DNA from: an uncultured Bacteroidales bacterium
Lineage (GTDB): Bacteria; Bacteroidota; Bacteroidia; Bacteroidales; Paludibacteraceae
Direction: 5' to 3'
NCBI GenBank assembly: GCA_946626605.1
Contig: CAMOUL010000004.1
Span: 1-64,000, forward strand
DNA: 64,000 nucleotides
This document shows positions 42,194-52,020 of this stretch, piece after piece. Numbering within the stretch: position 1 is the first letter of the stretch; every line of letters begins with the position of its first letter. Both the position numbers and the translations under genes were made by a program. The notes under the pieces are model-generated. The model worked only from the letters and a program-made list of their open reading frames with translations. It had not been told where the DNA came from and did not search any database.

Positions 42194-43990
42194 ATGGATA
42201 TCATTCATCTGTTACCGGATAGTGTAGCCAACCAGATCGCGGCAGGAGAGGTCATTCAACGGCCTGCATCGTGCCTCAAAGAGTTGGTGGAGAACAGCTT
42301 GGACGCAGGAGCTACCCGTATCCAAGTCATCGTTCGTGATGCCGGTAGGACGTTGCTGCAGGTGATAGATAACGGTATCGGCATGAGCGAGATGGACGCT
42401 CGTCTGGCTTTTGAACGCCATGCGACGAGTAAGATCCGCGAGGCGCAGGACCTGTTTACGTTACGGACGATGGGTTTTCGCGGGGAAGCCTTACCGTCGA
42501 TATGCGCGGTGTCGCAGGTAGAGATGATGACCCGCCGCGCGGAGGATGAGACCGGTACGCTGATAGAGATACACGGCTCGGACGTCGTCCGTCAGGAGCC
42601 TTGTTCATGTCCCGTGGGCACGAATATCAAGGTCTCCAACCTCTTTTTTAACGTCCCCGTCCGGCGTAAGTTCCTCAAGACCGACCAGACGGAGTTGCGC
42701 AATCTCCTGACGGAGTTCTACCATATCGTGTTGGTTTATCCGAAGGTGAACTTCACTTTTGTTCATAACGACGAGATCCTGTTAGAACTGCCGGCCGGCA
42801 CGGAGAAGCAGCGCATCGAGGCGGTCTTCGGCAATCCCAAACGGAATGCTTTTACTTCCGCTTTCGTCGATGTGCATACGGAGACGGAGTTGGTCTCTAT
42901 ACGAGGGTTCGTCATCAAGCCGGAGAACGCGACGCGCAAGGCCGAGCAGTATTTCTTTGTGAACGGCCGGTACATGCGTCATCCGTACTTCCAGAAAGCC
43001 GTCATGACTGCTTATTCAGGCATGCTCACGGCGGACTATCAGCCGTCTTTCTTTATCTATTTCGATATCTCTCCTGAGTCGATAGATGTGAATATCCACC
43101 CGACGAAGACGGAGATTAAGTTTGCCGACGAACAGGCAATCTTCCAGATCCTGATGGCGGCGGTACGTGAGGCGCTGGGTAAGTTCACCTTGGCGCCGAC
43201 GATTGATTTCGACACTCGCGGAGCGATTGATATCCCTATGCCGGCGACGGACCGGGTCTCTCGTCCGCAGGTGGCTGTCGATCCGACGTATAACCCCTTC
43301 CACACGCGCGGCACGATCTACCCCGACAAGGCTCCGAAGAGTTGGGAGAGTCTGTATGAAGCCCCGCAGTCTTCTCGAAATATCGATATCCCGGTATCTC
43401 GAAATATCGACATCCCGGAGTTCCGAGATGCCGAAATGCCCCTTTGGCAGTATAAAGGCAAGTATATCTTCCTGCCGGGCGAAGAGGGGCTGACGATGAT
43501 TCACCAGCACCGCGCGCATGTGACGGTATTGTACCATCGGTTCCTGGACCAGATGGCTCACTCGCAAGGTGCGAGTCAGCAGTTACTCTTCCCCGAAGTG
43601 ATCTCGCTCAGTCCTGACGAGATGGTGCTGGTCGGTCAGATAGCTGAGGAACTGCGGACGATAGGTTTTGAGTTAGAGCAATTATCGCCGGACAGCTACT
43701 CGATACAGGGCGTGCCGTCGCAGATCGCCGCTCAGTCACCTGTGCCGGTACTGCAGCAGATCCTCTCCAGCGTCCGCGAACGCGGTGCAGATACGCGTGC
43801 CGAGTGGAGGGAGCAGATCGCGCTCTCGTTGGCTCAGAGCGCTGCGATACCTGTGGGTAAGAGCCTGAACGAGAAAGAGATGCGCGAGTTGGTCTCGTCT
43901 CTTATGCAAATTCCAACCCATCGCATCACTCCGGACGGCAAGACGGTTCTCTCGCTTTTGAGCAACGAGGAGATAGAGAAAAAATTCTAA
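42194..43990 (+). CDS. mutL: DNA mismatch repair protein MutL
   Basis: A 598-residue MutL. The GHKL ATPase motifs are ELVENSLDAGATRI, VIDNGIGMSEMD and RTMGFRGEALPSI. The C-terminal dimerisation domain starts near 430; where endonuclease-type MutL carries DQHAxxE, this protein reads HQHRAHVTVLYHRF, so it should lack nicking activity. The linker contains an exact-period duplication, SRNIDIPV/SRNIDIPE. ATG at 42194 begins at the conserved start MDIIHLLPDSVANQIAAGEV. Confidence 0.96.
   Translation: MDIIHLLPDSVANQIAAGEVIQRPASCLKELVENSLDAGATRIQVIVRDAGRTLLQVIDNGIGMSEMDARLAFERHATSKIREAQDLFTLRTMGFRGEALPSICAVSQVEMMTRRAEDETGTLIEIHGSDVVRQEPCSCPVGTNIKVSNLFFNVPVRRKFLKTDQTELRNLLTEFYHIVLVYPKVNFTFVHNDEILLELPAGTEKQRIEAVFGNPKRNAFTSAFVDVHTETELVSIRGFVIKPENATRKAEQYFFVNGRYMRHPYFQKAVMTAYSGMLTADYQPSFFIYFDISPESIDVNIHPTKTEIKFADEQAIFQILMAAVREALGKFTLAPTIDFDTRGAIDIPMPATDRVSRPQVAVDPTYNPFHTRGTIYPDKAPKSWESLYEAPQSSRNIDIPVSRNIDIPEFRDAEMPLWQYKGKYIFLPGEEGLTMIHQHRAHVTVLYHRFLDQMAHSQGASQQLLFPEVISLSPDEMVLVGQIAEELRTIGFELEQLSPDSYSIQGVPSQIAAQSPVPVLQQILSSVRERGADTRAEWREQIALSLAQSAAIPVGKSLNEKEMRELVSSLMQIPTHRITPDGKTVLSLLSNEEIEKKF
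43373..43418 (+). repeat. 24-base tandem duplication in the mutL linker
   Basis: TCTCGAAATATCGATATCCC and a near-identical second copy 24 bases on, encoding two RNIDIP octads. Confidence 0.8.
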
Positions 43991-43995
43991 TTACA

Positions 43996-44829
43996 ATGAA
44001 ACGAATTCTTTTGTACCTTGTACTTTGTCCTTTTGTCTTTTTGATAGCATGTACGCCGAAAGCGGATCATCTGACGATCCTGCATACGAATGATACGCAC
44101 TCGCAGGTAGAACCCAAGGCTAACGGTCAAGGAGGTTACGCGCGGCGTATGGGGTTGATAGAGAGGGAACGGCAGGCGGATGAGAACTTGTTGCTGGTCG
44201 ATGCCGGCGATTTCTGCCAGGGTACGCCGTACTTCAATTTCTACCACGGTCGTGTAGAGATCGATGCCATGAACCGCATGGGCTACGACGCTGCGACCCT
44301 CGGCAACCATGAGTTTGATAATGGTCTGGACACCTTGGCGGCGGTGCTGGAGACCGCATCGTTTCCTATCGTATGTGCTAACTATGATTTTACCGGCACA
44401 GCGATGGAAGGTAAGACAAAGCCTTTTGTGATTGTCCGTAAAGGTGGGCTGAAGATCGGCATCTTGGGTCTTGGTTGTGACCCGAAAGGCCTGATCTCTG
44501 ATAAGAACTTCCTGCCGGCGAAGTACCTCGACCCGTATGAATCCGCCCAAAAAGCTGTGGATGCCCTGCGGGCGGAAAAATGCGACATTGTCGTTTGTCT
44601 CAGTCACCTCGGTACGTATGGCAAAGCCGCAGAAGATGTCTGCGATGTGCAACTCGTCCAAAACACGCGCGGTATTGATGCCGTGATCGGTGGACATACC
44701 CATAAATTATATGATAATTTACGCGTCGCTAATTTGGACGGAGATAGCGTTCCTGTATGCCAAATGGGCAAGGCTGGGGGCTTTTTAGGTAAAATTGTGC
44801 TATATTTAGGTGACAAAATTGAAAAATAA
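43996..44829 (+). CDS. 5'-nucleotidase-like metallophosphatase lipoprotein
   Basis: A 277-residue exported phosphatase; the signal MKRILLYLVLCPFVFLIAC ends in a lipobox. Metal-site motifs: LHTNDTHSQ (about 31), VDAGDFCQG, LGNHEFDNG and GGHTHKLYDN. It corresponds to the N-terminal catalytic domain of the 5'-nucleotidase/UshA family. In Bacteroides the nucleotide-binding domain is often a separate neighbouring gene; none is seen here. It starts five bases after mutL. Confidence 0.88.
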   Translation: MKRILLYLVLCPFVFLIACTPKADHLTILHTNDTHSQVEPKANGQGGYARRMGLIERERQADENLLLVDAGDFCQGTPYFNFYHGRVEIDAMNRMGYDAATLGNHEFDNGLDTLAAVLETASFPIVCANYDFTGTAMEGKTKPFVIVRKGGLKIGILGLGCDPKGLISDKNFLPAKYLDPYESAQKAVDALRAEKCDIVVCLSHLGTYGKAAEDVCDVQLVQNTRGIDAVIGGHTHKLYDNLRVANLDGDSVPVCQMGKAGGFLGKIVLYLGDKIEK

Positions 44830-44840
44830 GGCAAAAAAAT

Positions 44841-44871
44841 TTGCATATTCGAGAAAAAAGCAGTAATTTTG
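44841..44871 (+). promoter_or_regulatory. Promoter of acpP-fabF
   Basis: TTTG at 44840, about 20 bases, TAATTTTG at 44864-44871, with an 86-base A-rich leader before acpP. Confidence 0.75.
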
Positions 44872-44957
44872 TGCCGTTTTTCCGAAATAGGCGGAAATAA
44901 AAGTGTACTGAAATTATTAAAAACACACAAAATAATAAAACTAAAACGTTTAGTATT

Positions 44958-45197
44958 ATGGCAGAAATTGAAGCAAAAGTAAAAGCAATCATTGCTGATA
45001 AACTTGGTGTAGAAGAGTCTCAAATTACCAACGAGGCTAATTTCCAAACTGATCTGGGCGCTGATTCGCTGGACACCGTTGAGATGATCATGGAGTTTGA
45101 GAAGGAGTTCAACATAGAGATTCCGGACGAGGACACCCAGAAGATTGCTACCGTAGGCGACGCGATCGCTTATGTTGAGAAGAAAGCCGGAAAGTAA
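44958..45197 (+). CDS. acpP: Acyl carrier protein
   Basis: A 79-residue acidic carrier with phosphopantetheine serine in [20 protein letters not shown] (about residue 39). It carries growing chains in fatty acid synthesis and feeds lpxA/lpxD. Followed by fabF after 79 bases, the standard pair. Confidence 0.97.
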   Translation: MAEIEAKVKAIIADKLGVEESQITNEANFQTDLGADSLDTVEMIMEFEKEFNIEIPDEDTQKIATVGDAIAYVEKKAGK

Positions 45198-45276
45198 TTT
45201 TCTTTTCATCTGAGTTTGCGAGTTTACGGGAATACTGTAAACTCGTTATGCTTTTATATATAGTCGTACAGGATTT

Positions 45277-46536
45277 ATGCAACTTAAACGAGTAGTTATT
45301 ACAGGCTTAGGCGCGCTTACGCCCGTGGGTAATTCGGCTCCGGAGACCTGGCAGGCCTTGATTAACGGTGTTAGCGGAATAGCGCCCATCACGGCGTTTG
45401 ATGCTACGAAGTTCAAGACCCATTTTGCGGGTGAAGTGAAGAATTTTGATCCCTCTCCTCTGATGGATCGCAAGGAAGCGCGCAAAATGGACCGGTACTC
45501 TCAGTTCTCCGTGTGGGTGGCGAACGAAGCGCTTCAGGACAGCGGGCTGGATCTCGACAAGGAGGACCGCAGCCGTGTCGGCGTGGTTTGGGGTAGCGGC
45601 ATGGGCGGTCTGCAATCTACCGAAGAGGAGATCATCGATTTCGCCAAAGGTGACGGTGTACCCCGTTTCAATCCCTTCATGATTCCGAAGGCGATCCCAT
45701 CTATCGCAGCCGGTCAGATATCCATCCGTTTCGGCCTGGGAGGCCCGAGTTTCTCGGTCAGCACCGCCTGCTCGTCTTCGTCACACGCGGTAGGTTCGGC
45801 ATTTGACCAGATCCGTCTGGGGCATGCCGACGTGCTGCTGACCGGCGGCGCAGACGCCGATGTGACCTATACGGGTATCGGCGGCTTCAACTCGCTGCAC
45901 GCGCTCTCGACCAATAACGAGCAGGCAACGACCGCCAGCCGGCCGTTCTCCAAGAGCCGCGACGGATTCGTCTTAGGCGAAGGAGCTGCCTGTCTGATCC
46001 TGGAGGACTACGAGCATGCCAAGGCACGCGGAGCGAAGATCTACGCAGAGATAGTAGGCGAAGGAATGACCTCCGATGCGTACCATATGACCGCTCCCGA
46101 TCCTGAGGGTAAAGGGGCGGAGCGCGTGATGCGTCTGGCGCTGAAGGATGCCGGACTGCAACCCGAGCAGATCGATTTCATCAATACGCACGGCACATCG
46201 ACTCCTCTGGGCGACGTGACGGAGGTGAAGGCCATCCAGCGCGTCTTCGGCGAGCATGTGTACGACATGAACCTCGATTCGACCAAATCCATGACCGGTC
46301 ACCTCATCGGTGCTACAGGCGCCGTGGAGGCTATCGCTTGCGTCATGGCGCTCAAGGACGGCATCATCCCGCCGACCATCAACCATGACCCCGACGACGA
46401 GGACGAGAACATCGACTATCGTATTAACTTTACCTTTGGTAAAGCCCAGAAACGCGATATCAAGTATGCGCTGAGCAACACCTTCGGTTTCGGCGGCCAT
46501 AACGCCTGCCTGGTGTTTAAGAAATGGGAAGAATAA
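45277..46536 (+). CDS. fabF: 3-oxoacyl-[acyl-carrier-protein] synthase II
   Basis: A 419-residue condensing enzyme of fatty acid elongation. The Cys-His-His triad is visible: VSTACSSSSHAVG (about 163), NTHGTSTPLGD (about 305) and SMTGHLIGATGAVEA (about 342). The glycine-rich end NTFGFGGHNACLVF is intact. Co-transcribed with acpP. Confidence 0.97.
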   Translation: MQLKRVVITGLGALTPVGNSAPETWQALINGVSGIAPITAFDATKFKTHFAGEVKNFDPSPLMDRKEARKMDRYSQFSVWVANEALQDSGLDLDKEDRSRVGVVWGSGMGGLQSTEEEIIDFAKGDGVPRFNPFMIPKAIPSIAAGQISIRFGLGGPSFSVSTACSSSSHAVGSAFDQIRLGHADVLLTGGADADVTYTGIGGFNSLHALSTNNEQATTASRPFSKSRDGFVLGEGAACLILEDYEHAKARGAKIYAEIVGEGMTSDAYHMTAPDPEGKGAERVMRLALKDAGLQPEQIDFINTHGTSTPLGDVTEVKAIQRVFGEHVYDMNLDSTKSMTGHLIGATGAVEAIACVMALKDGIIPPTINHDPDDEDENIDYRINFTFGKAQKRDIKYALSNTFGFGGHNACLVFKKWEE

Positions 46537-46592
46537 TAGGGAAGGGACCCCTTGATTGTCCCATGTATTAGTCACTAAAAAATTAAGGTATT

Positions 46593-46787
46593 ATGATTAC
46601 GAAAATTGGTGAAAACGCAGGCCTCGTATGGGGCGCATTGCAGAACGGTGCACAGGGTCTGAAAGCACTGAAGAAAGCTACCAAGTTGAAGAACGATGAG
46701 CTCTTCTTGGCTTTGGGATGGCTGGCTCGCGAAGGCAAACTGACCTTCGAGGAGAAAGAGGCAGACCTCTTTGTTGCACTGGCTTAA
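46593..46787 (+). CDS. Winged-helix domain protein (DUF2582)
   Basis: A 64-residue protein matching the DUF2582 winged-helix family: [20 protein letters not shown], then [18 protein letters not shown]. It may bind DNA or protein; no target is known. The stop codon is two bases before asd. Confidence 0.85.
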   Translation: MITKIGENAGLVWGALQNGAQGLKALKKATKLKNDELFLALGWLAREGKLTFEEKEADLFVALA

Positions 46788-46789
46788 GT

Positions 46790-47797
46790 ATGGTTATTGC
46801 AATCGTAGGCGCCTCGGGCGCCGTCGGACAGGAACTGTTGGCTGTGCTCGCACAGCGGCAGTTTCCTCTCTCCGAACTGCGACTTTTTGGTTCGGAGCGA
46901 AGTGCCGGCAAGAAATATCTTTTTTGTGGCAAAGAGTACGAAGTACAACTGCTACAAGATAACGACGCTTTCAAGGGCGTCGATATTGCGTTTGTCTCCG
47001 CGGGTGCAGGCGTGTCACGTACGTATGCGGACACCATCACCCGTTACGGAGCCATCATGATAGATAACTCCTCTGCTTTTCGTATGGACGACGATGTGCC
47101 TCTGGTGGTGCCGGAGGTGAACGCCGCGGACGCCTTGGTAAGGCCGCGTAATATCATCGCTAACCCAAACTGTACGACGATTCAGATGGTCGTGGCTTTG
47201 CAGGCCATCGAGCGTCTGAGTCATATCCGCCGTGTGCATGTATCGACCTATCAGGCGGCTTCCGGTGCAGGCGCACAGGCGATGAAGGAGTTACAAAACC
47301 AGTACCGCCAACTCCTCAACGGCGAGGAGCCGACGGTCGAGAAGTTTGCGTATCAGTTAGCCTATAACGTCATCCCTCATATCGATGTCTTCACCGACAA
47401 CGGCTATACCAAGGAGGAGATGAAGATGCATAACGAGACGCGTAAGATCATGCATTCGGACGTGAAAGTCAGCGCTACCTGCGTCCGCGTGCCGTCGCTC
47501 AGGGCGCATAGCGAGAGCGTCTGGGTAGAGACCGAGCGGCCTATCTCCGTAGCCGAAGCCAGGGAGGCGTTCGCAAAGGCGGAAGGATGCGTGCTGATGG
47601 ATGAGCCGGAGAAGAAGATCTACCCCATGCCGTTGTTCTTGAGCGGCAAGGATGAGGTCTTCATCGGCCGTGTACGCAAGGACCTCACGGACGAGAACGG
47701 ACTGAGTTTCTGGTGCGTCAGCGACCAGATCCGCAAGGGTGCCGCCCTCAATGCCGTCCAGATAGCGGAGTACCTCAATGGCCAAATGGCTAAATAA
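46790..47797 (+). CDS. asd: Aspartate-semialdehyde dehydrogenase
   Basis: A 335-residue enzyme making aspartate semialdehyde for lysine, threonine, methionine and diaminopimelate. NADP site [13 protein letters not shown] at the start, active-site cysteine in [13 protein letters not shown] (about 130), histidine in [13 protein letters not shown]. The start at 46790 begins directly with the Rossmann strand; longer readings would overlap the upstream gene. Confidence 0.96.
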   Translation: MVIAIVGASGAVGQELLAVLAQRQFPLSELRLFGSERSAGKKYLFCGKEYEVQLLQDNDAFKGVDIAFVSAGAGVSRTYADTITRYGAIMIDNSSAFRMDDDVPLVVPEVNAADALVRPRNIIANPNCTTIQMVVALQAIERLSHIRRVHVSTYQAASGAGAQAMKELQNQYRQLLNGEEPTVEKFAYQLAYNVIPHIDVFTDNGYTKEEMKMHNETRKIMHSDVKVSATCVRVPSLRAHSESVWVETERPISVAEAREAFAKAEGCVLMDEPEKKIYPMPLFLSGKDEVFIGRVRKDLTDENGLSFWCVSDQIRKGAALNAVQIAEYLNGQMAK

Positions 47798-47805
47798 ATG
47801 ACCAA

Positions 47806-49065
47806 ATGGCAAATGATCAAATGGTAAATATCATGGCCCCCGTTGGGTGCTGGGAGTCTTTGGCTGCGGCGATACATGCCGGGGCTACCTCGGTCTATTT
47901 CGGCATCGAGCACCTGAACATGAGGGCTCGCAGTTCGGTTAATTTCACGACGGAGGACCTGCATACGATCGTTGCTACCTGCCGCGAGGCGGGTGTGAAG
48001 ACCTACCTGACGCTCAACACAGTCATGTACCCCGAGGACCTGCCCTTGATGCGGGAGATCGTCGATAACGCCAAGGCTGCCGGGTTGGATGCTATCATCG
48101 CTTCGGATATCGCCGTCATGGAGTATGCCGTGAGTCAAGGCGTGGAGGTGCACCTGTCCACCCAACTCAATATAGCTAACACGGCCGCCCTGCGGTTCTA
48201 CGCACGTTTTGCGGACGTCGTCGTCCTGGCGAGGGAGCTAAACATGGAGCAGGTGGCATCGATCCACCGGGACATCGTGGAGCAGCAGATCAAAGGCCCT
48301 AAAGGCGAACTGCTGCGCATCGAGATGTTCTGCCATGGCGCGCTTTGCATGGCGGTTAGCGGCAAGTGTTACCTGAGTCTCAATAACTACGGCCTCTCGG
48401 CGAACCGCGGTGCCTGTGTTCAGGTCTGCCGCCGAGGTTATACGGTCAAAGACAAGTCCTCTGATCTGGAGCTCGATATAGACAACCAGTATATCATGTC
48501 CCCGAAGGACCTCAAGACCATCGGTTTTCTCAATAAGATGCTGGACGCCGGTGTTCGGGTGCTGAAGATCGAAGGTCGTGCCCGCGGGGCGGAGTACGTC
48601 GATACCGTCGTGCGGTGCTATAAGGAAGCCGTGGAGGCTTGGCAGGCAGGCGAGTATGCGGATAATGCGGTTATCGAACCGAAGATAGCCGCCTGGAACG
48701 AACGGCTCAGCCGGGTCTTCAACCGCGGTTTCTGGGACGGTTACTACCAGGGTCAGCGGCTCGGCGAGTGGACTCATGAGTACGGCAATAAGGCGACGAG
48801 GAAGAAGATATACGCCGGTAAGTGTACCAATTTCTTCAAGAACCTCTCTGTGGCGGAGTTCCTCGTGGAGGCGGTTCCGCAGGTCGGGGAAGGACAACCC
48901 TGCCTCATCACCGGTGAGACGACCGGCGTGATGGAGGTGACGCTGACGGACATCCGCGACACGCACGGCAAGCCTGCGCAAACAATACAAAAAGGACAAT
49001 TCTTCTCGCTCAAGACGGACGGTATCGTGCGTCGCGGCGATAAACTATATTTATGGACGGAGTAA
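47806..49065 (+). CDS. U32-family peptidase-like protein
   Basis: A 419-residue U32 protein. Conserved segments: MAPVGCWESLAAAIHAGATS at the start, EMFCHGALCMAVSGKCYLS with clustered cysteines (about 180-198), and NRGACVQVCRRGY. Related RlhA/TrhP/YegQ proteins take part in hydroxylation of rRNA or tRNA rather than proteolysis, using Fe-S ligands from these cysteines. The start is preceded by AAATGG-type direct repeats (47779-47826). Confidence 0.9.
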   Translation: MANDQMVNIMAPVGCWESLAAAIHAGATSVYFGIEHLNMRARSSVNFTTEDLHTIVATCREAGVKTYLTLNTVMYPEDLPLMREIVDNAKAAGLDAIIASDIAVMEYAVSQGVEVHLSTQLNIANTAALRFYARFADVVVLARELNMEQVASIHRDIVEQQIKGPKGELLRIEMFCHGALCMAVSGKCYLSLNNYGLSANRGACVQVCRRGYTVKDKSSDLELDIDNQYIMSPKDLKTIGFLNKMLDAGVRVLKIEGRARGAEYVDTVVRCYKEAVEAWQAGEYADNAVIEPKIAAWNERLSRVFNRGFWDGYYQGQRLGEWTHEYGNKATRKKIYAGKCTNFFKNLSVAEFLVEAVPQVGEGQPCLITGETTGVMEVTLTDIRDTHGKPAQTIQKGQFFSLKTDGIVRRGDKLYLWTE

Positions 49066-49706
49066 CGCATATCTACACCTTGCTCTCTGCGCCGTGGTGC
49101 GCATGGATGATGCTCAGTCTGCTGCTCTTTGCGTTCCTCGCAGAGGTCTTCCAGCCGGGTATCGTGACGCAGTCTCCGTCGGTGGTCTTCTCACGCGGCG
49201 ATCGTGTCTATAAGGACTCTCCGTCTAATTTCCCCGGGCTGCTCTTCATCTCCCTTTTCCGTCTGGGAGTGCTTGCGATGGCGCTGTGCCTGTGTTTCTG
49301 CACGCTCAATCATGCGCCTTTCTTGGCATTTTGGGTAACCGCCGGACTGATTGTGGCAGTGACCTTGGTGAAGACGGGGATATGCGCGCTGCTGGATTAT
49401 ACCTTCCTCCTCTCGCGCCGTTTTGGCGCTGCGCATGAGGCCTACAGCAACCTCATCACCGTCACGACCGTCGCTCTTTATCCAGTCTTGCTCATCCTCT
49501 TGCATTGTCATAGTACCCTCGCGACGATGTGGACGATCGGCATTGTGGCGGTGCTCTTCTTAGGCGTGTGGCTATACCGCTGCGCGAGGACATATCTCGT
49601 CTCCCCGGCGGCGTTGATCTATCTCGTCCTGTATATAGCGACGGTAGAGGTCTTGCCGCTCATGGCGCTTTTTTACTTATCTGATAAAATGATAGCTTTT
49701 CTATGA
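49053..49706 (+). CDS. DUF4271 membrane protein
   Basis: A 217-residue protein with about six membrane spans, matching DUF4271 of Bacteroidota, which is regularly found before hemD-like and rnpA genes as here. Function unknown. It overlaps the U32 gene by 13 bases and the next gene by four (ATGA), so the group is tightly coupled. Confidence 0.82.
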   Translation: MDGVTHIYTLLSAPWCAWMMLSLLLFAFLAEVFQPGIVTQSPSVVFSRGDRVYKDSPSNFPGLLFISLFRLGVLAMALCLCFCTLNHAPFLAFWVTAGLIVAVTLVKTGICALLDYTFLLSRRFGAAHEAYSNLITVTTVALYPVLLILLHCHSTLATMWTIGIVAVLFLGVWLYRCARTYLVSPAALIYLVLYIATVEVLPLMALFYLSDKMIAFL

Positions 49707-50449
49707 TACAACGAATTCTTTTTTCTCAACCCCGTCCGGAAGCTGCGCATACGCCGTACTCTCGTTTGGAAGAGTTGTACGGTGTCCAGTGTGATTTCTA
49801 TCAGTTTATTCATATCGAAGGACTGACGGCGAGGGAGTTTCGCCAGCAGCATATTAACCCGCTGGACTACACGGCCGTCATCCTCAACTCCCGTCTGGGT
49901 GCAGAGCATTACTTCCGTCTTTGCGAAGAGATGCGCCTCAATGTGCCGGATTCGATGCATTACTACTGCAACTCCGAGCAGGTAGGACTCTACCTCCAGA
50001 AATTTATCAACTATCGCAAGCGTAAGGTCTTCTTCCCCGAGCAAGGAAATAAGTTCGAGGACCTGTTGCCGGCGATGCACCGCCGGCCGAATGAGAAATA
50101 CCTCATGGTGCTCTCCGATATCCACACGGACGACCAGATCAATATGTTCGCCGAGAACTCTATCGAGGTCACTCCGGCGATCATGTACCGCACGGTCAGT
50201 ACCCCCTGGCCCAAGGATAAGGACTTCAACTACGACCTCATCGCTCTCTTCACTCCTGCCGGCGTCACTTCGCTTAAGGAGAATTTCCCGGATTGGAAAC
50301 AAGGCAAGACCATCATCGCTGCTTTCGGCGAAGGTACCATCCGTGCCCTCGAGGAAGCCGGTTATCGCGTGGATATAGAGGCAGGACAAGGCAAACCTTT
50401 TGCGTCCCTGCCCATGGCAATCGCAGATTATCTGGATAAGAATCAGTAA
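49703..50449 (+). CDS. hemD: Uroporphyrinogen-III synthase-like protein
   Basis: A 248-residue protein with the HemD two-domain fold: the first strand IQRILFSQPRPE, a hinge near residue 120, and FTPAGVTSLKENFPDWKQG, FGEGTIRALEEAGYRV in the second half. It would close the tetrapyrrole ring in haem synthesis, although many Bacteroidales lack the rest of the pathway and the real role of this conserved neighbour of DUF4271 is uncertain. Confidence 0.8.
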   Translation: MIQRILFSQPRPEAAHTPYSRLEELYGVQCDFYQFIHIEGLTAREFRQQHINPLDYTAVILNSRLGAEHYFRLCEEMRLNVPDSMHYYCNSEQVGLYLQKFINYRKRKVFFPEQGNKFEDLLPAMHRRPNEKYLMVLSDIHTDDQINMFAENSIEVTPAIMYRTVSTPWPKDKDFNYDLIALFTPAGVTSLKENFPDWKQGKTIIAAFGEGTIRALEEAGYRVDIEAGQGKPFASLPMAIADYLDKNQ

Positions 50450-50478
50450 TAAAGGCGAAAGGTTATAGGCGAAGGGGT

Positions 50479-50826
50479 ATGGGGTATAGTTTTCCGAAGG
50501 AAGCGAAGTTATGCGGAGCGCAGGAGATAGCGGCGCTCTATAAGTCCGGCAAGCGATTCACGTCGTGGCCTCTTCGCGTGACCTTTCAGGAGATCCCCGA
50601 GGAACAAACCCGCGTCCTCGTCTGGGCGCCCAAATCGCTCTTCAAGCGTGCCGTCAAACGCAATCATCTGCGTCGCCTCATGCGTGAAGCATATCGCCTC
50701 AATCAGTCGCTCTTAGGGGAGAAAAAAGTACTCCTTGCCTTCAATTATATCGACAAAGAGGAACAACCCTTCCCCGTCATCGAGAAAGCCGTGCAGAAGG
50801 CGCTGCGTAAGATCAATGGAAAATAA
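50479..50826 (+). CDS. rnpA: Ribonuclease P protein component
   Basis: A 115-residue basic protein with the RNR motif [20 protein letters not shown] (about 55-74) that binds RNase P RNA for tRNA 5' maturation. It overlaps yidD by 11 bases, the usual arrangement. Confidence 0.95.
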   Translation: MGYSFPKEAKLCGAQEIAALYKSGKRFTSWPLRVTFQEIPEEQTRVLVWAPKSLFKRAVKRNHLRRLMREAYRLNQSLLGEKKVLLAFNYIDKEEQPFPVIEKAVQKALRKINGK

Positions 50827-51073
50827 TCAATCCCAAATATCAACCCCTAAATGGAAAACTTTCCTACGCAAGGTTTTCCTTCTCCCCGTCTATTTCTACC
50901 GGGTGTTCATCTCGCCTCTGACACCGCCCTCGTGCCGTTATACGCCGACCTGCAGCCAGTACATGGTGGAAGCGGTTCTCAAGTACGGACCCTTCAAAGG
51001 CGGATGGCTCGGCATCAAACGTATCCTCCGTTGCCATCCTTGGGGTGGTTCCGGCTATGACCCCGTCCCCTAA
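50816..51073 (+). CDS. yidD: Membrane protein insertion efficiency factor
   Basis: An 85-residue YidD protein with the conserved [20 protein letters not shown] and [10 protein letters not shown] segments and an amphipathic N-terminus. It assists membrane protein insertion with YidC. Confidence 0.93.
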   Translation: MENNQSQISTPKWKTFLRKVFLLPVYFYRVFISPLTPPSCRYTPTCSQYMVEAVLKYGPFKGGWLGIKRILRCHPWGGSGYDPVP

Positions 51074-51082
51074 TAGCTTAAC

Positions 51083-51102
51083 GTTTTGTTGTCAAACAAA
51101 AC
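51083..51102 (+). terminator. Weak hairpin between yidD and trmD
   Basis: GTTTTGTT-GTCA-AACAAAAC, a perfect 8-base stem, followed by T-rich but interrupted sequence. It could be a weak terminator or attenuator. Confidence 0.5.
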
Positions 51103-51148
51103 CATTTTAACTTTTTAACTATTTAACGTTTTTCGGAGAAAAACCGCT

Positions 51149-51829
51149 ATGCGTATCGATATCATCACTTGTTGCCCGGAGTTATTGGACTCGCCGCTCA
51201 ATCACTCTATCATCCAACGCGCGAAGGACAAAGGCCTTTGCGAGATCTACGTGCATAACTTACGTGACTGGACCCTCGACAAGCACCGCAAGGTGGACGA
51301 TTATGCCTTTGGCTTCGGTGCCGGCATGGTCCTGCAGATTGAGCCTATCGACCGCCTCATCTCCCATCTGAAATCCGAGCGGGACTACGACGAGATCATC
51401 TTCACCGCCCCGGACGGCGAGCGTTTTGACCAGAAAGCTGCTAACGCACTCTCGCTCAAACAAAACCTCATCATCCTCTGCGGACATTATAAGGGCGTGG
51501 ACCAGCGCGTGCGCGACCATCTGATTACCAAGGAGTATAGTATCGGAGATTTTGTTCTCACCGGCGGAGAGATGCCGGCGGCGATGATGACGGACGCTAT
51601 CGTGCGTCTTCTGCCCGGAGCGCTCGGCGATGTCGAGTCTGCCCTCAATGACTCCTTCCAGGACGGCTTGCTCGAAGCAGGCGTCTATACCCGCCCGGCG
51701 GACTATAAGGGATGGAAAGTGCCGGAGATTCTCCTCTCGGGGCATCAGGCTAAGATTGAGGAATGGCAATACGAGCAGTCCGTCGCCCACACACGCGAGC
51801 GCAGACCGGACTTATTGGATGAGCAGTAA
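51149..51829 (+). CDS. trmD: tRNA (guanine-N1)-methyltransferase
   Basis: A 226-residue SPOUT methyltransferase that methylates G37 of tRNAs to keep the reading frame. The trefoil-knot segments are [20 protein letters not shown] and [20 protein letters not shown], followed by RLLPGALGD. Length is typical. Confidence 0.96.
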   Translation: MRIDIITCCPELLDSPLNHSIIQRAKDKGLCEIYVHNLRDWTLDKHRKVDDYAFGFGAGMVLQIEPIDRLISHLKSERDYDEIIFTAPDGERFDQKAANALSLKQNLIILCGHYKGVDQRVRDHLITKEYSIGDFVLTGGEMPAAMMTDAIVRLLPGALGDVESALNDSFQDGLLEAGVYTRPADYKGWKVPEILLSGHQAKIEEWQYEQSVAHTRERRPDLLDEQ

Positions 51830-51912
51830 AATGATGTATATCGCGAGAAACACGGATTTTTGCAAACTGGATATTGCAATTTTATGTTTTATAACATTTT
51901 TTTTCAAAAATA

Positions 51913-52020
51913 TTTGGTCATATCGCAAAAAAGCAGTACTTTTGCACCGTGTTTTTCATGGTATTAGATTTAAGGTTAAGTAAAAAGATTGGGATGTCGG
52001 GAGACATCCTTCTTTGTTTT
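51913..52020 (+). ncRNA. Candidate small RNA with own promoter and terminator
   Basis: TTTGG at 51913, 20 bases, TACTTTTG at 51937-51944, then about 70 bases to a hairpin GGATGTC-GGGA-GACATCC (51992-52009, four-base loop 51999-52002) and a T-rich tail. No conserved gene is inside. A 24-codon ORF begins at 51959 but runs through the hairpin into the neighbouring gene, so a non-coding product or a leader peptide are both possible. Confidence 0.5.
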
